Positions 1-10,132 of a stretch of 64,000 nucleotides of DNA are shown piece by piece. This stretch comes from Desertibacillus haloalkaliphilus (GTDB taxonomy: Bacteria; Bacillota; Bacilli; Bacillales; KJ1-10-99). Where the stretch lies: NCBI RefSeq assembly GCF_019039105.1, contig NZ_JAHPIV010000013.1:62001-126000 (forward strand), given 5' to 3'. The position numbers and the translations under genes were made by a program. Below the pieces are notes generated by a model. That model had not been told where the DNA came from and searched no databases. It worked only from the letters and a program-made list of their open reading frames with translations. The stretch's first letter is position 1. The number at the start of each line of letters is the position of its first letter.

Positions 1-32
1 GCCAATGTCATTGTCATCATTAATTTACGCAT
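1..32 (-). CDS. 5' end of an unknown protein, cut by the window edge
   Basis: Only the first ten codons and two further bases are inside the window. The reverse strand has a strong ribosome binding site (AGGAGG, about 6 bases before the ATG at 30-32). The visible residues (MRKLMMTMTL) are a basic start followed by hydrophobic residues, as at the beginning of a signal peptide or membrane segment, but this is too little to assign a family. Transcription runs out of the window. Confidence 0.6.
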   Translation of the reverse strand, partial: MRKLMMTMTL

Positions 33-192
33 TCTATTACCTCCTATGAATCAACCATTTGCTATATATCGATAGCATGTGTACAAGACTAACAGGTTCA
101 TAGAATTGATTCATTAGGCGGTCGTTGGTTTAGCCTCCAGTATTTAGGGAACAAACAAAGAACAAGCTCTCTTCATATGAATGTTCATATAC

Positions 193-240
193 AAAAAAAC
201 GAGCAAGAGTTGCTACTGAAAGCATCTCTTACCCGTTTTT
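193..240 (-). terminator. Rho-independent terminator of the ferritin gene
   Basis: Arms 199-214 and 221-236 form an imperfect hairpin (13 of 16 positions pair). On the reverse strand it is followed by a run of seven T. It lies about 30 bases beyond the ferritin stop codon. Confidence 0.75.
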
Positions 241-267
241 ACTAGCTTATCATTCACTAGTTACTTC

Positions 268-777
268 CTATTCATTTCCACCTGGTGTGAATGTACGTTT
301 TGAGAATTCATCATCAAGCATAAACAACGCATGTTTATCATTTTCAACCAACTTCAATTTGTCGATAATCGTATCGAACATGGCCTCTTCCTCGACCTGC
401 TCATCTAAGAAAAACTTCAAAAATTGAATCGTTGCATGCTCGCGTTCGTCCATTGCAATATCGGATAGCTTATAAATCCTTTCCGTTACCATTCGTTCAT
501 GCTCATAGCCATGCTTATACACATCAAGAATGGAATCGAACTCATTTTTTGGCGTGTCATAACCTGTAATCGTCGCTCTCTTGCCACGATCATTAATATA
601 GTTATAAAATTTCATTGCATGAAAGCGTTCTTCCTCTGCTTGAACTAAGAAGAAGTTAGCAAAGCCATCAAGACTTTGGTCCGAACACCAGGCTGCCATT
701 GCCATATATGTATGAGCTGACTCAAACTCAAAGTTCATTTGTTCATTTAATGCCTCTAATAATTTATCACTTAACAT
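268..777 (-). CDS. ftnA: Ferritin (non-haem iron storage protein)
   Basis: Stores iron as a ferric mineral after oxidising ferrous iron at a di-iron centre; cytosolic 24-subunit shell in this family. The 169-residue protein has the usual bacterial ferritin length and keeps the ferroxidase residues in the expected places: Glu17, Glu50, His53, Glu94 and Glu130. It lacks the haem-ligand arrangement expected of bacterioferritin, and the length and spacing fit Ftn rather than Dps. It appears monocistronic, with its own terminator downstream and about 200 bases of promoter region upstream. The ATG at 775-777 has a GGAGG-type site (rc of cctcc) upstream. Confidence 0.93.
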   Translation of the reverse strand: MLSDKLLEALNEQMNFEFESAHTYMAMAAWCSDQSLDGFANFFLVQAEEERFHAMKFYNYINDRGKRATITGYDTPKNEFDSILDVYKHGYEHERMVTERIYKLSDIAMDEREHATIQFLKFFLDEQVEEEAMFDTIIDKLKLVENDKHALFMLDDEFSKRTFTPGGNE

Positions 778-963
778 ATAGTAACCTCCATTTATTTAAT
801 ACAAACTCATTACCTATTATAACAGTAAATATTCCCAATGATAAAATGAAATGTAAACAATGATAACTTTTCTAAACTCTTTTTAATGAAAGGATCGCAT
901 ATCATTATACTACCACTGTCTTTGACTAGTTATTCCAACAAGATACCTATTACAATTTTTTAA

Positions 964-1004
964 CAAACAAACACGAGGCCGCTATACGGCCTCGTGTTTG
1001 TTTG
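964..1004 (-). terminator. 18-bp perfect-stem terminator overlapping the 3' end of the YebE-like gene
   Basis: CAAACAAACACGAGGCCG pairs perfectly with its complement across a 5-base loop. The stop codon lies in the loop (982-984), so the last codons of the upstream gene form one arm of the stem. On the reverse strand a T-rich stretch follows. Confidence 0.8.
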
Positions 1005-1560
1005 CTTCTTCTTTCCTTCTTTTCTTCTTTAAGAAAAGTTCTCTTCGTTTTTTCATCGCTTTGGTAATGTATCCACCTTTAAAACTCCGTGGTTCATACG
1101 AAGCGACAAAAGCAGATGGCTCATAATCACTAATAATACGGTAAAATTCCTTTTCACGATCACGCCTTGCCGTACAATCTAAGCGGTATCGCATCGAATT
1201 CATACCCTCAACTTCACTCGTTGAAACACTGAATCCTACTTCTCGAAGACGATTAATCAACTCAACATTTTTATGTGGAATGTTAGCTTCAATGGTTACA
1301 TAGCCAATCGCTAATTTCTCCTCTAACATCCCCCCTAGGTAAACCCCAAGTCCGAAGCCTAACGCATAAGCAACCATATTCATATAATTCGATAAATCAC
1401 TAAAGACAAGCCCTAAGGCACCTACATATATAATACCTTCCAACATTCCCATCGCAGAAGCTTGGGTTTTCATACCTTTTACGACAAGGATTGTTCGAAG
1501 AGTCAAGACAGGGACTAACGCTAACTGAGCAACAAAGATAATGAACGCCTGTAACATCAC
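982..1560 (-). CDS. yebE: UPF0316 / DUF2179 membrane protein, YebE-like
   Basis: Conserved membrane protein of unknown biochemical role. The first about 90 residues hold three hydrophobic segments (DUF5698-type membrane domain), followed by a soluble DUF2179 domain (about residues 95-165) with the family's pattern of an amphipathic strand and YEPSAF-type motif. The end is a strongly basic Lys/Arg-rich tail. Length (192) is close to the B. subtilis YebE family. The DUF2179 domain occurs in several Bacillus membrane proteins and has been suggested to bind a small ligand; that is family knowledge, not visible here. Single gene; the terminator hairpin uses its last codons. Confidence 0.85.
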   Translation of the reverse strand: MMLQAFIIFVAQLALVPVLTLRTILVVKGMKTQASAMGMLEGIIYVGALGLVFSDLSNYMNMVAYALGFGLGVYLGGMLEEKLAIGYVTIEANIPHKNVELINRLREVGFSVSTSEVEGMNSMRYRLDCTARRDREKEFYRIISDYEPSAFVASYEPRSFKGGYITKAMKKRRELFLKKKRRKEEANKHEAV

Positions 1561-1727
1561 TCATCCTCCTTTACATCAAATAAACCTAGATAAGTGTAAC
1601 AGAAATTCATCAGGAACATAACTATATTAAAAAAATTTTCCCTATTGACATTCTAGTTACTCTTCTTATGATACCCTGTCTCTCACTCAAGCAAACATGT
1701 TACTGGATGATTTCTGATTATGATTGT

Positions 1728-3515
1728 CTACAACGCCGAAAACTCATCAACTAATCCTCCAAACGTTGAAAGCGCCTGCTCAATCGGTTCTGGTTTGGTC
1801 AGATCAACACCTGTTGCACGTAATAAATTTAATGGGGTATCTGCGCTTCCACTTTTCAAAAATGTGAGATAAGCATTTAACGTTTGCTGATCCCCTGTTA
1901 ATAATTGGTCAGCTAAATGAATCGCCGCTGCATAACCAGTCGCATACTTGTACACATAGAATGGGCGATAGAAATGTGGGATCCGTGACCAGCCAAATTT
2001 CACTTCATCATCAATCACTAGCTCTTCGCCATGATACTCCCTGAATAAACGTTCATAAATGGAATGGAAAACATCAGCGTTTAATGGTTCTTTAGCCTCT
2101 GCTTTTTCATGCGTAATCTTTTCAAACTCAGCAAACATGACTTGTGTAAACATCGTCCCTTTGAAACTGTCGATAAAATGATTTAATAAGTACTTTTTCA
2201 TTTGCTTATCGTTCGTACGCTCGAGCAAATGACGAATGAGCAGCACTTCATTAACCGTTGACGCAACCTCAGCAACAAAGATCGAATAACCAGCGCGATT
2301 AGGCGGTTGATGTGTTGAGCTGTAATAAGAGTGCATCCCATGCCCACATTCATGGGTTAATGTAAATAAACTATCAAGGTCGTCTCGGTGATTGAGCAAA
2401 ATAAATGGATGGACACCATATACACCGATGTTGTAGGCACCTGATCGTTTCCCTGGTGTTTCCCGAACATCAATATATCGCTTTTCCTTAAAGCCGCGTA
2501 ACGTCGATACATATTCGTTTCCGAGGGGCTCTAAACTTTCTAACATCGTCTCATACGCCTCATCAAATGAAATGTCTTTTTTCACGCCATCCACAAGTGG
2601 AACGCTCAAGTCATATGCTCGTAATTCATCAACGCCTAACATTTCTTTTCGCACACGAACATATCGTTTCATCGGTTCGAGGTTCTGTTTTGTCACCTTT
2701 ATTAAGTTTTCGTAGACTTGTTTTGGGACTTCGTCAGCAAAAAGCGACTTTTCCAACGCTGATGGATAACGGCGAAGGTTTGCCATCAATACATTATTTT
2801 TTACCGCCGTTGCTAACGTAGATGCTGTTGTATTCTGCAATTGGACATATGGTTTATAATAAGCTTTATAGGCTTCTTTTCGTTTTTGACGATCCTTATC
2901 TTCAATTAACTTTGCATACATCCCCCTCGTTAGAGAGACTTTTTCTCCATCATCATTGGTGACTTCTCCAAAAGCAATATCGGCATTGTTGATCATCCCA
3001 AATGTTTTCCCAGGTGAGGAGAGCGCATCCCCCATTTGCGAAAGCACTTCTTCCTTCTCTTTCGATAATACATGATCTTTATAACGGTACAATTCATATA
3101 AATCATCTTCAAAATAGGTCAACTCTTTTACTTCTTCTAAATATTGTTTTAAAGTGGATTCATCAAGACTTAATAAAAATGGCTTAAAAAACGAGGTGGC
3201 AGCACTGATTTGTTGGCCGACCTGACTGATGCGCTCAAGTAATGCTTGAGATTCATTCACCCTCGTATCGGTATCTACTTTTAGCATCGCGTACACATAC
3301 AGGCATTTATAGACTAAACCAAGCTCTTCCGAAAGCTTGAGATACTCAAGCAAATCTTGCGCTTGATGGATCTCACCGTCAAATGAGCTTAGCTTCTTTA
3401 CCATCTCTAGAACATTCGCAAAGTCTTGCTCCCATCGATCAAGGTTTGAATATAAATCCTCTAACCTCCATTTTTCATGGACTGGTACGTCATCCCGCGA
3501 TTGAAATGTTTTCAT
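1728..3515 (-). CDS. pepF: Oligoendopeptidase F (M3B zinc metallopeptidase)
   Basis: Cytosolic zinc peptidase that cleaves short peptides of roughly 7-17 residues. The zinc motif HECGHG lies near residue 388, with the downstream third ligand expected in the EFEKITHEKAEA region; N-terminal helical oligopeptidase domain (about 1-200) precedes the M3 catalytic domain. The total of 595 residues matches PepF. I chose the ATG at 3513-3515 (MKTFQSRDD) because GGGAG lies 8 bases before it; an upstream ATG gives six more residues. Monocistronic on the reverse strand. Probably takes part in peptide turnover. Confidence 0.95.
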   Translation of the reverse strand: MKTFQSRDDVPVHEKWRLEDLYSNLDRWEQDFANVLEMVKKLSSFDGEIHQAQDLLEYLKLSEELGLVYKCLYVYAMLKVDTDTRVNESQALLERISQVGQQISAATSFFKPFLLSLDESTLKQYLEEVKELTYFEDDLYELYRYKDHVLSKEKEEVLSQMGDALSSPGKTFGMINNADIAFGEVTNDDGEKVSLTRGMYAKLIEDKDRQKRKEAYKAYYKPYVQLQNTTASTLATAVKNNVLMANLRRYPSALEKSLFADEVPKQVYENLIKVTKQNLEPMKRYVRVRKEMLGVDELRAYDLSVPLVDGVKKDISFDEAYETMLESLEPLGNEYVSTLRGFKEKRYIDVRETPGKRSGAYNIGVYGVHPFILLNHRDDLDSLFTLTHECGHGMHSYYSSTHQPPNRAGYSIFVAEVASTVNEVLLIRHLLERTNDKQMKKYLLNHFIDSFKGTMFTQVMFAEFEKITHEKAEAKEPLNADVFHSIYERLFREYHGEELVIDDEVKFGWSRIPHFYRPFYVYKYATGYAAAIHLADQLLTGDQQTLNAYLTFLKSGSADTPLNLLRATGVDLTKPEPIEQALSTFGGLVDEFSAL

Positions 3516-3733
3516 CAACAAAACTCCCTTCATGATTACTTATGTAACGATTTACACTTGTTTCCACCCTCACTATACACATATGTATTCGATCTGTCTT
3601 ATATTTTAGATTATCATTATTACCAGCTTGAGTACGAATTAAAAGTTGGCAACCTCCGATGGTTGAAAGATCTATTTAAAAACAAGTGAGTGTACGATAA
3701 AATATTTACAGAATCTTTGAAAGGAGAAAAGCG

Positions 3734-4093
3734 ATGGAGAAAATCTTTTTCATTGAAACAGGCATGGGCACTGATGTCCATGGTCAGGATGTGACAAAAG
3801 CCTCGGTTCGCGCGGTCGAAAACGCCATTCACTCAAATTCCATGCCAGGCTTACGATCTGTATTGCCTGAAAATAAAATTGAGAACATGCGCGTCAATGT
3901 CAAACTTGCCGTCCCTTGCGACCTCGATCAGGTAGATAAGGAAGCTATAAAAGAAGTGTTGCCATATGGGGATATCACGGTTGAGGTCACCCATGGAGGG
4001 ATGTCTACAACAAGTGGCGTCGTCTTAAAAGACAAGGCTGATAAAAACGATCAAATGTATATTGTTATCGCAGCAATTGAAGTCGGGTATTAA
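3734..4093 (+). CDS. Lin0512 family protein
   Basis: Small conserved protein (119 aa) of the Lin0512 family named after a Listeria protein; biochemical role not established. Recognisable by the N-terminal IETGMGTDVHGQD segment and the conserved GGM pattern near residue 90. No signal peptide or membrane segment. A good ribosome binding site (GAAAGGAG) precedes the ATG. It stands alone between pepF and the convergent gltC-like gene, with a hairpin directly after it. Confidence 0.8.
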   Translation: MEKIFFIETGMGTDVHGQDVTKASVRAVENAIHSNSMPGLRSVLPENKIENMRVNVKLAVPCDLDQVDKEAIKEVLPYGDITVEVTHGGMSTTSGVVLKDKADKNDQMYIVIAAIEVGY

Positions 4094-4100
4094 TATAAAA

Positions 4101-4139
4101 AGGGGACCGAAAAAAATTGCACCTCACTTTAGGTCCCCT
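4101..4139 (-). terminator. Terminator, mainly for the gltC-like gene
   Basis: AGGGGACC pairs with GGTCCCCT over a 23-base loop. A T-run follows on the reverse strand (TTTTTATA), so it serves the reverse-strand regulator; it also lies right after the plus-strand Lin0512 gene. Confidence 0.7.
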
Positions 4140-4152
4140 CCCCGACTGTACA

Positions 4153-5058
4153 TTATTTGTTGAAATCCCCTAAACGTGCAAAGAATTGTTTCAAAAATTC
4201 ATAAAATAACTTCTCGGTTGGTAACAGTTCACGTTCACTAGGGGTGACGACCCCCACCGTACGAGTCACTTCCGGCTCACTAATTGGAAGCTTCACAGTT
4301 GAGCGTGGCATACTGTCAATTAATGTTATTTCTGGAATCAGTGTCACACCTAAACCTGCAGACACTAGACCTTTAATCGCATCAATATCCTCCCCCTCAA
4401 ATGAGACATTCGGTTGAAAACCTAACTGTTGACAAGCATGAACGACTATTTCCCTTAAAACAAAGCCTTCAGGATATAAGACAAACGAATCATTCCGTAA
4501 TTGATCAAGCTTAATGGAGGATTGATCTGAAAATGGATGATTGATCGGTAAAAGGGCAACAATATTCTCAAGAAACAAGATTTCTGCCTGCACTTTTTTT
4601 TCATGCTTAGGGATCGGACCAAGTAACGCCATATCAAAATCACCTTTGACAACCGAATCTATCAACGATCGATACGAACCTTGAGTAAATTGAAAGGTTA
4701 TTTCGGGATATTGCTCTCGAAAAGCAGATATAGCTGTCGGTAGGGTGTATGTCGCCATACTACTCGGGAAGCCAATTCGAACGGTACCACGTTCTGGCTG
4801 TAAATATTCAGCTACTTCCCGTTTTGCATTATCAATCACCTGCATCGCTTCTTTCATATGAGCTAAGAACATGTTACCGATCGGTGTGAGCTTCACATTT
4901 CTTCCATCACGAATAAACAGCTTGACACCCAATTCTGATTCTAAATTGAAAATCTGGCGACTAACAGCTGACTGTGCAACATGCATCGCATTCGCAGCCT
5001 CCGTCACGTGCTCTCGCTTCGCTACTTCAATAAAATAGTGAATCTGTCTTAATTCCAT
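4153..5058 (-). CDS. gltC: LysR-type regulator of the GltC group
   Basis: DNA-binding regulator: winged helix-turn-helix at residues 1-60 (MELRQIHYFIEVA start, VAQSAVSRQI recognition helix) and an effector-binding domain from about 90 to 290. The sequence resembles B. subtilis GltC along its length, including GTVRIGFPSS and the EGEDIDAIKGLVSAG segment. In B. subtilis GltC activates glutamate synthase in response to the glutamate/2-oxoglutarate balance. Here it is transcribed divergently from an NADP-type glutamate dehydrogenase, so that is the likely target (inference). 225 bases separate the two starts. Confidence 0.85.
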   Translation of the reverse strand: MELRQIHYFIEVAKREHVTEAANAMHVAQSAVSRQIFNLESELGVKLFIRDGRNVKLTPIGNMFLAHMKEAMQVIDNAKREVAEYLQPERGTVRIGFPSSMATYTLPTAISAFREQYPEITFQFTQGSYRSLIDSVVKGDFDMALLGPIPKHEKKVQAEILFLENIVALLPINHPFSDQSSIKLDQLRNDSFVLYPEGFVLREIVVHACQQLGFQPNVSFEGEDIDAIKGLVSAGLGVTLIPEITLIDSMPRSTVKLPISEPEVTRTVGVVTPSERELLPTEKLFYEFLKQFFARLGDFNK

Positions 5059-5104
5059 GTATTCCTCCCTATTTTGTAACTAATCTCATTTCAGCATTGT
5101 TTAT

Positions 5105-5147
5105 ATCTAAATTATATATTGTTTTAGATCGATTTAAAATTATAAAA
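5105..5147 (+). promoter_or_regulatory. Putative LysR operator and gdhA promoter
   Basis: ATCTAAA and TTTAGAT form an inverted repeat with 11 bases between (5105-5129), the T-N11-A layout typical of LysR-type sites. It overlaps a possible promoter reading toward gdhA: TTGTTT (5119-5124), 16 bases, TATAAA (5141-5146). The site assignment is inference from position and symmetry. Confidence 0.5.
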
Positions 5148-5259
5148 TACATGTATGCAAACGCGTTATATAATCTTACAAAATCGTTGAAATCTTACAA
5201 GCGATCATGGAACATCAATCCAAGTGAAGGTAGATGTATCAACTAACACTTAATTATAA

Positions 5260-6669
<1,410 letters not shown>

Positions 6670-6681
6670 GGAAGTCATAAA

Positions 6682-6724
6682 AAGGTAAGCAAGATAGGAG
6701 TATTCCTTCTATCTTGCTTACCTT
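6682..6724. terminator. Bidirectional terminator between gdhA and the CAP gene
   Basis: A 16-bp perfect stem (AAGGTAAGCAAGATAG and its complement) with an 11-base loop, A-rich before and T-rich after. It serves the two converging genes. Confidence 0.85.
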
Positions 6725-6731
6725 CTTTTAG

Positions 6732-7358
6732 TTATCTTGCTTTTATAAACATTTGCACCCATGCTCCTTGATAAAAGCCAACTCCAATGGAATCAAATTG
6801 ACCATTTAGGATATTTTGACGATGACCTGGAGAGTTCATCCAAGAATTCATAACCTCTTGAGGCGTTTTTTGACCTTTTGCAATGTTTTCTGCTGCCGTT
6901 GTGTAACTTATCCCAAATGTTCGCATCATATCAAACGGAGATCCATAGTTCGGGCTCGTATGTGAAAAGTAATTTGAATTAATCATATCCTCTGCTTTTT
7001 TATGAGCGACATTCTTCAAATCTGCTCGATGAGTTAATGAACCTAACCCCTGCTTTGCTCTTTCTTGATTGACTAACTGTACGACTTGGCCCTCAAAGCC
7101 ACTGTGATGCTGAGCATCTGGCTTTAAGCGAATCACTTCACCAACTTGCATATTTCTAGGTTCCACATCTGGGTTTAACCGCATTAGCTCACGGTAATCC
7201 AGCCCATAGCGCTGGGCAATAAACCAAAACGAATCACCTGGAGAAACTTTATAATGAGAAAATGGTGGTTCTTCGAAATGTTGGATTTGAGCATGTGACT
7301 CAATCGCAGGAAAAACAAACATTAGAGCTAGTACGAATAAAAAAGTTTTCTTAATCAC
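6732..7358 (-). CDS. Secreted LysM and CAP (SCP/PR1) domain protein, YkwD-like
   Basis: Exported cell-wall-associated protein. A signal peptide (residues 1 to about 22, ending SHA) is followed by one LysM peptidoglycan-binding repeat (about 35-80, HYKVSPGDSFWFIAQRYG) and a CAP domain to the end (VNQERAKQGL, HTSPNYGSPFDMM, AENIAKG, SPGHRQNIL). Similar to Bacillus YkwD and the spore-coat SafA/YaaH-type LysM proteins only in the LysM part. The GTG at 7356-7358 is preferred because GGAGG lies 8 bases upstream; an upstream ATG frame start would put 15 extra residues before the signal peptide. Biological role of bacterial CAP proteins is not settled. Confidence 0.85.
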   Translation of the reverse strand: MIKKTFLFVLALMFVFPAIESHAQIQHFEEPPFSHYKVSPGDSFWFIAQRYGLDYRELMRLNPDVEPRNMQVGEVIRLKPDAQHHSGFEGQVVQLVNQERAKQGLGSLTHRADLKNVAHKKAEDMINSNYFSHTSPNYGSPFDMMRTFGISYTTAAENIAKGQKTPQEVMNSWMNSPGHRQNILNGQFDSIGVGFYQGAWVQMFIKAR

Positions 7359-7403
7359 AAACATTACCTCCACTAAAATTATTATTTTCCGGTTGACTCT
7401 CAC

Positions 7404-7721
7404 CTAGTTTGTAATTCTCTACGCTGCACTATGTATGTAAATTTGATTTTCTCCCATGATTTCTAAAAATACTTAGCCATTGACCGTGCGAGATATAAGC
7501 AGATCACAGTTGAAAAGGGAGCAAATCGCAAAATAACTCTCATTCCCCTTTCTAAATGCCAGTCACCTTCACACACAACCAATAATCGAAATTAAATGTC
7601 ATTGCTAAATAACCAAATTCCTACTAAAATACGAAAATTGTAAACAGATTCAGAGAATAAGGTAGTCTACCTAAAAACGTTCTCTGTGTGACATACTAGC
7701 TTTTACTGAAAGGGGATCATC
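7404..7721. other. Intergenic region between divergent genes
   Basis: 318 bases carrying the divergent promoters of the CAP protein and the GNAT. I see no convincing gene, RNA structure or long repeat. A weak pairing between a GAAAAGGG near 7513 and a CCCCTTTC near 7545 is not convincing. Confidence 0.5.
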
Positions 7722-8243
7722 GTGTTAACGGATAAATTACTAATGAAAACGGACGAAACTCCTGACCCCGTTACCCTTCAAAGGGACTTTGAAGAACTAG
7801 AATTCCAAGTTTTTCGTATGCAGCAAAACTTAAAAGAAATCGCAAAAAAATGGCAAGTCATCGGAATTGATCAACCGAGAGAAAATCGTTGGGTTATTAT
7901 CTATGCTCTTGATGACGGACATTCGTGTCGGGTCATGCTGAATGATTGTGAGGCCCCCTACCGTGGACAATGGGATTTCTGTATTCAAGCACAATATATA
8001 GATGAACACACTATTCACATCGGAGACATTAAAGGCGAAGAAAACCGTGGATATGGATCGGTCTGTATGTACTATTTAAAAGAAATTGCTAGAAAGCATA
8101 ATATCCAGTTCATTCAAGGAGACATCGCCGAAAGAGATTGGGGGCATTTAGACCGACTCATTCACTTTTATAAAAAGCATAACTTTCAAGTCCAACTAAC
8201 AACTGAACAAAAGACCGGTAAAATTATTTGCAACACTAATTAG
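7722..8243 (+). CDS. GNAT-like acetyltransferase
   Basis: Probable acyl-CoA N-acyltransferase of unknown substrate (173 aa). The C-terminal half has a GNAT core: IGDIKGEENRGYGSVCMYYLKEIARKH fits the acetyl-CoA binding motif A region (about residues 105-130), and the final FYKKHNFQVQ resembles motif B (KxGF). The first about 40 residues are predicted helical and coiled, which is not part of the standard fold. GTG start with AAAGGGGATC upstream. Single gene, followed by a large terminator. Substrate cannot be inferred. Confidence 0.65.
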   Translation: MLTDKLLMKTDETPDPVTLQRDFEELEFQVFRMQQNLKEIAKKWQVIGIDQPRENRWVIIYALDDGHSCRVMLNDCEAPYRGQWDFCIQAQYIDEHTIHIGDIKGEENRGYGSVCMYYLKEIARKHNIQFIQGDIAERDWGHLDRLIHFYKKHNFQVQLTTEQKTGKIICNTN

Positions 8244-8287
8244 GTTGTTAAAAGACCAATCTGGGTCACATGTATTTAAGCCCTATC

Positions 8288-8345
8288 AAAATCCGAACGA
8301 TGATTCTAAATTTCCCCAATTGAATTAGAATACGTTCGGATTTTT
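8288..8345 (+). terminator. Large terminator hairpin after the GNAT gene
   Basis: AAAATCCGAACG pairs with CGTTCGGATTTT, and inside this ATTCTAA pairs with TTAGAAT. A T-run follows on the plus strand. Confidence 0.8.
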
Positions 8346-8705
8346 CTGTTACGATGCTTTTGTCAATGTTATTGCTGTGTACAAGATCTACTGTGACAGT
8401 TAATTCCCGCCTCGGATAGTCGTCGCTTACCGGACCAAGTAAATCACCATTCAACATTTCAATTTATTCAGCAGTTAATATTGCCTACGTTAAAACTGAG
8501 AGTTAACATTCTAATCACTCTCCTTTTTAGATTGGAAGGTTTTAGTTATGTCCCAGCGCCGTTTTTACTTCTCCACCTAACCTAACGTCAGAACACTGGA
8601 AATCATGTAAGATCTTGTCGCAAGTTTTAATTTTCAAAAAATATAAAATCTAACAATTTTATGTTAAAATCAATTGTAAGCGTATACACACTAAGGAGGT
8701 CTTTT
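8346..8705. other. Intergenic region upstream of the YppF-like gene
   Basis: About 360 bases with no convincing gene. The reverse-strand frame across 8266-8457 has no ribosome binding site and runs through the terminator. The end of the stretch is A/T-rich and should contain the promoter of the downstream gene. Confidence 0.45.
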
Positions 8706-8924
8706 ATGAAGTTAGAAGAGTTAATTCAACAGTTTCGTCAGTTCAAACAAACCAAGCCACAAGATGTAAATGAATTGTTAGACTTTATCCAACGTAGTTA
8801 TATTTATGGGGAGCTTACGATTTCACAATATCGACAGCTGTTTAAGGAATTAAGTGAGCGTGGTGCTGAAAAGCCTATTTATTTCTCTGAAATTGGTATG
8901 TTCAACTCAAAGTTATTCTCATAA
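8706..8924 (+). CDS. YppF-like small protein
   Basis: 72-residue soluble, mainly helical protein. The arrangement LEELIQQF, KPQDVNELLDF, AYI/SYIYGELTISQYR and a C-terminal LSERGAEKP resembles the YppF family of Bacillus, whose function is unknown. The start at 8706 is set by AAGGAGG 8 bases upstream; a longer frame starting at 8661 has no such site. Single gene followed after about 120 bases by a large palindrome. Confidence 0.65.
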   Translation: MKLEELIQQFRQFKQTKPQDVNELLDFIQRSYIYGELTISQYRQLFKELSERGAEKPIYFSEIGMFNSKLFS

Positions 8925-9042
8925 CTGTTTCTCGTAGCTCTTTTCAACTTCAAACCTTTAATTTAAAACCTTTGATGCCACTTCGATGCTCTACATGGCT
9001 TTGAAGAACCATCGACATTTCTTATAGCAATACTTGTGCTAT

Positions 9043-9083
9043 TTAATCGTCAAATAATGAGTTACTCATTATTTGACGATTAA
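9043..9083. repeat. 41-bp near-perfect palindrome
   Basis: Two 20-base arms (9043-9062 and 9064-9083) are exact reverse complements around a single T. It lies between the convergent YppF-like gene and the acidic-protein gene, so a bidirectional terminator is the simplest explanation, although neither side has a clean T-run. Confidence 0.75.
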
Positions 9084-9170
9084 CAAATCCCCTTTTGTAG
9101 CTACATACGATAAGCACTGTATCTAAGGGACTAGCACTACCGCTAAATTGCCATTAGCGCCCCTTCTTTG

Positions 9171-9872
9171 TTATGGTAATTCAAATCCTTCCATGTTCTC
9201 CATATTATTTTCAATTAACTCAATAATTGTTGCTGCTTCTTCTTTACTAAATATAAAATTCGTCTCATCTTCAATTAAATCGTCATCATCTGTTTTGATC
9301 CGATTCACTCTGCGAAGTACGCCATCGCCTGTATCTTCTACGACTCCAAACTGGTAAGCAACTTCAACTTCGTCCACATACGCGTACGCCAATACTTCTG
9401 GGCTTGTCCACTCCACTTCTACAACCTCTTCATCAGCGTATTCTTGTTCATCATAATATTCGTCTTCACCGACGGCGTAATCATCTTCGTGAACAACAGA
9501 ATATCCTTCGTCATCATGGATTACAACATACTCACCTTCATCATCTTCAACGGCTTCAAGCTCCATATAATCATGAAACGATTCATGAACAGCATCAACA
9601 ATATCTTCAATATCAGGGAGTATTGTTCGTGAGGTCTGGTCTAAATTCATATCAAATTCTTCAATATAAAACTCTTCATTATGTGGGTCAAAAAACAACG
9701 TGCAGAAAAAGTCACGTTCCCCCTCATCATCAAGTTCAACATAAAATTCAATTTTTGGGTGTTTTGCAGCACGATCAATGGTCATCTGTCCTGTTTCATC
9801 GTATTTTTCACAAATCGATTCCATATAATCTTGCATTTCACTACAAACACGGTCAAACCACTCTAAAGACAT
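9171..9872 (-). CDS. Highly acidic protein of unknown function
   Basis: 233-residue cytosolic protein without signal peptide or membrane segment. Residues 1-110 look like a small folded domain (FYVELDDEGERDFFCTLFFD). Residues about 115-165 are a very acidic stretch made of short repeated pieces (VIHDDEGYSVVHEDDYA), followed by a shorter folded part and an acidic end (IELIENNMENMEGFE). I do not recognise the family. The start at MSLEWF (9870-9872) is preferred; an ATG four codons earlier overlaps the likely ribosome binding site. Strong acidity would fit a halotolerant or alkaliphilic host, but this is one protein only. Confidence 0.7.
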   Translation of the reverse strand: MSLEWFDRVCSEMQDYMESICEKYDETGQMTIDRAAKHPKIEFYVELDDEGERDFFCTLFFDPHNEEFYIEEFDMNLDQTSRTILPDIEDIVDAVHESFHDYMELEAVEDDEGEYVVIHDDEGYSVVHEDDYAVGEDEYYDEQEYADEEVVEVEWTSPEVLAYAYVDEVEVAYQFGVVEDTGDGVLRRVNRIKTDDDDLIEDETNFIFSKEEAATIIELIENNMENMEGFELP

Positions 9873-10132
9873 TAAACATCCCATCCTTTATAAAATGATC
9901 AGTTATAGTATCTGTCCATCCTATCATAATTGCTCATTCCTTTTTCAACCAATTCATTTTTGGAAAAATCCGGAAGTTCCAAACAGTAAGCATACAATAC
10001 TTTTCCTAATGTTTTTTCTATAATACAATAATAAAAGGTGGATATTTATCCGTAACGAGAGCCCGTAATTACGAGGGGGGGAACGAAAAAACGTGAACAT
10101 GATGGTGGAAAACATCTGGAAAGGAGCTTACT

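Noticed and set aside
8266-8457. Reverse-strand frame of 63 codons
   Set aside because: No ribosome binding site, overlaps the terminator of the GNAT gene and has no protein-like pattern.
9404-9898. Plus-strand frame of 164 codons rich in His and Gln
   Set aside because: It is the mirror of the acidic gene; the His/Gln/Leu richness is what the complement of Asp/Glu codons gives.
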